This document shows, piece after piece, positions 60,169 to 63,816 of a DNA stretch of 63,816 nt. The translations under genes were made by a program, and so were the position numbers. This DNA comes from Acidobacteriaceae bacterium (lineage in GTDB: Bacteria; Acidobacteriota; Terriglobia; Terriglobales; Acidobacteriaceae), in NCBI GenBank assembly GCA_003156805.1, contig PMHV01000029.1, forward strand, positions 236 to 64,051, given 5' to 3'. Position 1 is the stretch's first letter; every line of letters begins with the position of its first letter. The notes beneath the pieces were generated by a model, which searched no databases, had not been told where the DNA came from, and saw only the letters and a list, made by a program, of their open reading frames with translations.

Positions 60169-62607
60169 ATGAAACCAGAAGCAACTACCATCACCGTCGG
60201 CCTCGCCGGCGGCAAGCAACTCACATTTGAAACAGGAAAACTGGCCAAGCAGGCCCACGGTTCCGCTGTTGTCCGCCTCGGCGACAACGTCGTCCTCGCT
60301 ACCGCAACCGCCAATGCCGATCCCCGCGAGGGCATCGATTTCTTTCCCCTCACCGTCGATTACCGCGAATACACCTACGCCGGCGGACGCTTTCCCGGCG
60401 GCTTCATCAAGCGCGAAGGCCGTATGAGCGAGCGCGAAGTCCTCACCAGTCGCCAGATTGACCGCCCTGTCCGTCCGATGTTTGCCGACGGCTTCAAGTG
60501 CGAAACCCAGATCATCGCCTTCGTGCTCTCCGCCGATTCTGATAATGATCCCGACGTTCTGGGCATCAACGCCTCGTCCTGTGCGTTGACTCTTTCCGAT
60601 ATTCCGTTCCTTGGCCCTATCGGCGCTGTGCGCGTCGGTCTGGTCGACGGCCAGTTCATCGTGAATCCCACCTACGACGAGATGCGCGCCAGCCTGCTGA
60701 ATATTATGGTCGTGGGCACGGCCGACGGCATCGTGATGATCGAGTCCGGCGCGAAAGAAGTAAAAGAAGAAACGGTTGTCGATGCCATCGAATTTGGCCA
60801 CACCGAGATCAAGAAGATCTGCGCCGCCATCAGCGAACTCCGCGCGAAAGTCGGCAAGAAGAAGCGCGAAGTCACGCCGCCTGAATTTGATCAGGCCTAT
60901 TACGACAAGCTGAAGTCGAAGATCGGCGCGGACCTCTCCGGCCGGCTGGATACCAAGAAGCACCCCAAAGCCGAGAGCCACACGCTGGTCAAGGAACTCA
61001 AGAAAAAGTTGCAGGCCGAAATTCCTGAGGATGACGAAGAAGCCCAGGCCAAGCTCAAGCACTATTTCGAAACTCTGCGCGAACGCATCTTCCGCGAAGA
61101 GGTGCTGGAGAAGAAGCGCCGTCCCGATGCCCGCGCCTTCGACGAAGTGCGCGAAATCTGGATCGAAGCCGGCGTCCTGCCCCGCACTCACGGCAGCGCC
61201 ATCTTTACCCGCGGCGAAACCCAGGCGTTAGTCACCACCACGCTCGGCACCTCCGACGACATGCAGCGCCTCGAAGGCTTCGAAGGCGAAGCCAAAAAAC
61301 GCTTCATGCTGCACTACAACTTCCCGCCATTCTCGGTCGGCGAAGTTGCCTTCTTGCGCGGAGCCGGACGCCGCGAAATTGGCCACGGCGCTCTCGCCGA
61401 GCGCTCGATCTCGGCAGTTCTGCCCACCGAAGAAGCCTGGCCGTATGCCATGCGCGTCGTCTCCGACATTCTGGAGTCGAACGGATCGTCGTCCATGGCA
61501 ACGGTTTGCGGCGCGTCGATCGCGCTCATGGATGCAGGCGTTCCGCTCAAGGCTCCCGTAGCCGGCGTGGCCATGGGATTGGTGAAAGAAGGCGAGCAGT
61601 ATGCCATTCTCACCGACATCGCGGGCGCTGAAGATCACTACGGTGACATGGATTTCAAAGTCGCCGGCACCAAGGACGGCATCACCGCGTTGCAGATGGA
61701 TATTAAAGTTGCAGGCATCACCGCGCAGATTATGCGCGAAGCGCTGGCCCAGGCGCAGCGCGGTCGCTTGCACATTCTCGGCAAGATGGAAGAAGTCATC
61801 ACCAAGGAGCGCGAAAAGATTTCGCAATACGCTCCGCGCTTCTACACGGTGCAGATTCCGGTCGATAAGATTCGCGACCTCATCGGCCCCGGCGGCAAGA
61901 TGATTCGCAGCATCGTGGAACGAACCGGAGTCAAAATCGACGTGGAAGATTCCGGCTTGGTGAAAGTCGCTTCCAGCGACGAAGCCTCGGCGGCCAAAGC
62001 CCTGCAGATCATCGGCGATCTCACAGCGACGGCTGAAGTAGGCAAGACCTACCTGGGCAAAGTCACGCGGCTCGCGGATTTCGGCGCGTTTGTCGAGATC
62101 ATTCCTGGGACCGACGGCCTGCTTCACATCAGCGAAGTAGCCGAGCATCGCATCGCGGATGTGCGCGATGAGTTAAAGGAAGGCGATCAGGTGCTGGTGA
62201 AGGTGCTGGCGGTTGAAGGCAACCGGATCCGGCTCTCGCGCAAGGCGATTCTGAAAGAACAGCGCGCCAAGATGGCCCTGAGCGGGGACGGACCCATCGC
62301 GGAAGGCGCGCCTGCCGCGCAGGGCGAAAGCGCTCCCGTGGGCACCGTCGTGATCGAAGGCGGCGGCGATTTCCCCGACGACCCGGAAGGGGAACCGAAC
62401 TTCAACCGCGAAGGCGCGCCGCACGTCGGTAGCTCGGATCGTCCGCCCGCCGGAGATCGTAGTCCGGACCGTGGCGGAGACCGCGGTGGGCGCGGCGGAC
62501 GTCCCGGTGGCGGTGGCCGCGACCGTGGCCGCGGTGGGCGCGGCGGTCGCCCCGGTGGCGGCGGTCGCGATCGTGGGCGTGGTGGATCCGGCGGCGGAAG
62601 ACACTAA
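60169..62607 (+). CDS. pnp: Polyribonucleotide nucleotidyltransferase (PNPase) with RG-rich tail
   Basis: PNPase degrades RNA phosphorolytically from the 3' end and is part of degradosomes. The 812-residue protein has two RNase PH-like cores with the helical insert, a KH domain (DKIRDLIGPGGKMIRSIVE, near residues 565-590) and an S1 domain (GKVTRLADFGAFVEIIPGTD). E. coli PNPase is 711. The extra C-terminal residues (about 700-812) form an acidic linker then an Arg/Gly-rich repeat (RGGRGGRPGGGGRDRG twice). Such tails bind RNA or drive condensates in other proteins; not typical of PNPase. Ends at a strong hairpin. Confidence 0.95.
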   Translation: MKPEATTITVGLAGGKQLTFETGKLAKQAHGSAVVRLGDNVVLATATANADPREGIDFFPLTVDYREYTYAGGRFPGGFIKREGRMSEREVLTSRQIDRPVRPMFADGFKCETQIIAFVLSADSDNDPDVLGINASSCALTLSDIPFLGPIGAVRVGLVDGQFIVNPTYDEMRASLLNIMVVGTADGIVMIESGAKEVKEETVVDAIEFGHTEIKKICAAISELRAKVGKKKREVTPPEFDQAYYDKLKSKIGADLSGRLDTKKHPKAESHTLVKELKKKLQAEIPEDDEEAQAKLKHYFETLRERIFREEVLEKKRRPDARAFDEVREIWIEAGVLPRTHGSAIFTRGETQALVTTTLGTSDDMQRLEGFEGEAKKRFMLHYNFPPFSVGEVAFLRGAGRREIGHGALAERSISAVLPTEEAWPYAMRVVSDILESNGSSSMATVCGASIALMDAGVPLKAPVAGVAMGLVKEGEQYAILTDIAGAEDHYGDMDFKVAGTKDGITALQMDIKVAGITAQIMREALAQAQRGRLHILGKMEEVITKEREKISQYAPRFYTVQIPVDKIRDLIGPGGKMIRSIVERTGVKIDVEDSGLVKVASSDEASAAKALQIIGDLTATAEVGKTYLGKVTRLADFGAFVEIIPGTDGLLHISEVAEHRIADVRDELKEGDQVLVKVLAVEGNRIRLSRKAILKEQRAKMALSGDGPIAEGAPAAQGESAPVGTVVIEGGGDFPDDPEGEPNFNREGAPHVGSSDRPPAGDRSPDRGGDRGGRGGRPGGGGRDRGRGGRGGRPGGGGRDRGRGGSGGGRH

Positions 62608-62644
62608 ACTTCTTTGCCCCAGGATCTGCACGGATTAAGTCGAG

Positions 62645-62676
62645 AAAGGCCGCAGCGCAAGCTGCGGCCTTTTCTT
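62645..62676. terminator. Bidirectional terminator between pnp and the VOC gene
   Basis: A perfect 12-bp stem AAAGGCCGCAGC/GCTGCGGCCTTT with a 4-nt loop is followed by TTCTTT on the plus strand. On the minus strand A residues on the other side would also give a T-rich tail. It lies 38 nt after pnp and just before the stop of the convergent VOC gene. Confidence 0.88.
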
Positions 62677-62681
62677 TGCGA

Positions 62682-63077
62682 TTATTTCTCGATGCGCTCG
62701 GCGAAGGTGATCACCCATCCATCGGGGTCTTCCATGGCGAATTCCCGCATGCCGTAGAACTGGTCCTTCATTGGCATGGTGATCTTCGCGCCGTGCTGCT
62801 GCACTTTCTTGAACAGCTCCGCAATTCCTTCAACCTCTATGAACAGTGTGAGGCTGCCGCCGATGGGCTTGGCGCCGAGCGCAGGATAGTCCTCGGCGAC
62901 GGTCTTGTGGTCGTTGAAGAAAATCTCCACCGCATCCGATGTTACCGATCCAAAGACGTATGGCGGTTTCTCGGGAACGGTCATGCCCGGCTGAAAGCCG
63001 AGCACGCTGCGGTAGAAGTTCAGGCTGGCCTCGACGTTGGGGACAACCAGATTGGGCGTGAGCTTCTTGAGTTTCAT
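62682..63077 (-). CDS. VOC (glyoxalase/bleomycin-resistance) family protein
   Basis: The 131-residue protein is a single VOC-fold subunit: LTPNLVVPNVEASLNFYRSV, the metal-binding pattern in VEIFFNDHK and REFAMEDPDGWVITFAE (Glu). Members bind a divalent metal and act on glyoxal adducts, antibiotics or ring-cleavage substrates; the specific substrate cannot be deduced. The ATG has AGGAGATAAA upstream. Monocistronic. Confidence 0.88.
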   Translation of the reverse strand: MKLKKLTPNLVVPNVEASLNFYRSVLGFQPGMTVPEKPPYVFGSVTSDAVEIFFNDHKTVAEDYPALGAKPIGGSLTLFIEVEGIAELFKKVQQHGAKITMPMKDQFYGMREFAMEDPDGWVITFAERIEK

Positions 63078-63096
63078 TTTATCTCCTCGTGATTCG

Positions 63097-63456
63097 GATT
63101 GAATCGTGATTCAGATTGAACCCGGTGGGCGTGCGCGACATGAAGGCTGCACGCACACTTCAGGTGTGCTCGCAACTCCTCCATCCGCGATTCTTGCGAG
63201 GAAATGGAAACGCAGGTAGGGCCGCCTCATTGTCGGTGGCGGCATCCGGAAAACCGATGCCGCGCGGGGCCCGCGAGGTACGGCAAAATAATAGCACGAG
63301 GAGTCAACTTCTTGGCCACCAAGGGGCCGGATTCACCGGGACAGACCCGAAAAAGGCCACGCGCCGAACCTCGCGATTTCTCACCACTTGAGGGCGAAAG
63401 CACGGATGGCTTATTGGATAGTTATTGGCTTCTAGCTTTTGCCACTCACTGTGAAC
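63097..63456. other. Gene-free stretch, 360 nt
   Basis: Between the VOC gene and the truncated hydrolase gene, no coding frame, tRNA or clear hairpin is supported. A short direct repetition of GTGATTCAGATTGAA-type sequence lies just upstream of the VOC gene. Confidence 0.5.
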
Positions 63457-63816
63457 TCAGGACTTGCCGGCGTGATCGCCATATTCCCAGTCGTAGGGCA
63501 CGCCGGTGTCGCCAAGAATGAACCTGACCAGATCGGCGAAGCCCGCCTCGGAGCGAACATCGTTCGACAGGACGAGAACACAACGCTGACCGGCCTCGAT
63601 GCAGACCAATGTGTTGGCGGTCTGGCCATCGTGGCCACCTTTGTAGAAACCATGCCCCCCCTGCGGGCCATCGAAAACGACGACACCGAGACCCGCGAAC
63701 AAATCCTTGCGTTGCTCACTCACTGGCAGGTCGGGAAGGAAGAGGGGGACCTGATGAGCCACGGTAATGTGTAGGCCGGGCTTCGTCATCTCGGCGCGTG
63801 AGGCCGCACTCAGGCC
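63457..63816 (-). CDS. C-terminal part of a beta-lactamase-family serine hydrolase, cut by window edge
   Basis: The open frame continues beyond the last base, so only the last 119 residues are visible. The YKGGHDGQTANTLVCIEAGQRCVLVLSND region matches the third motif (H/KxG) of class C beta-lactamases and serine esterases, followed by FADLVRFILGDTG. The catalytic SxxK part lies outside. Substrate unknown. The ATG at 63789 is internal and not the start. Confidence 0.75.
   Translation of the reverse strand, partial: GLSAASRAEMTKPGLHITVAHQVPLFLPDLPVSEQRKDLFAGLGVVVFDGPQGGHGFYKGGHDGQTANTLVCIEAGQRCVLVLSNDVRSEAGFADLVRFILGDTGVPYDWEYGDHAGKS

Overview
The window looks like a chromosomal segment of an Acidobacteriota bacterium, probably of the Terriglobia/Koribacter type. 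This is inferred from the overall protein style, moderately high GC, a Gram-negative LPS-export permease, many two-component and Ser/Thr-kinase proteins with TPR tails, YncE-like beta-propeller lipoproteins, and abundant small intergenic repeats. No database search was possible, so the assignment is an inference. I found no rRNA, tRNA or CRISPR array.

Layout. 0-5 kb: groES-groEL (groEL cut by the window edge) with a consensus promoter and a CIRCE operator, then a mobile-element patch. The patch holds a complete IS1-like element (28-bp inverted ends, 8-bp target duplication) carrying two small membrane-protein genes, a 132-bp MITE with its own 8-bp duplication, a CPBP protease and a truncated DUF772 transposase. 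5-17 kb: glpD, a DJ-1/PfpI protein, mazG, a GNAT + MenC/N-acylamino-acid-racemase pair, unknown secreted and membrane proteins, a bactofilin-methyltransferase pair, a second methyltransferase and an MsbA-like ABC exporter. 17-27 kb: a repeat-rich stretch with a di-haem-type cytochrome c, a Spy/CpxP-like periplasmic protein divergent from a CpxRA-like two-component system, a beta-propeller lipoprotein and a fused LptF-LptG permease.

27-34 kb: glycogen branching enzyme and a GH57 glycosidase on either side of a VapBC-type toxin-antitoxin pair with a palindromic operator, then Dps. 33-40 kb: a betaine-homocysteine-methyltransferase-like protein, a PYROXD2-like FAD oxidoreductase, a TetR regulator and a Rieske oxygenase whose iron site resembles choline monooxygenase, followed by a secreted CocE/S15 hydrolase. 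40-48 kb: a co-directional run with tight overlaps (secreted protein, peptide-type solute-binding protein, NtrY-like kinase, sigma-54 activator). It lies downstream of an SPFH protein and a 58-residue membrane protein that have a candidate sigma-54 promoter. This is the best candidate for an undescribed system in the window.

48-64 kb: DUF2252, an ECF sigma/anti-sigma pair, a YncE-like lipoprotein, acetyl-CoA synthetase, a DCC thiol oxidoreductase, a zinc-ribbon/Sel1 membrane protein, a Ser/Thr kinase with TPR tail, rpsO-pnp (PNPase with an RG-rich tail), a VOC protein and the C-terminal end of a beta-lactamase-family protein. Recurrent intergenic repeats, one of them inserted in frame within mazG, suggest an actively shuffling repeat load.
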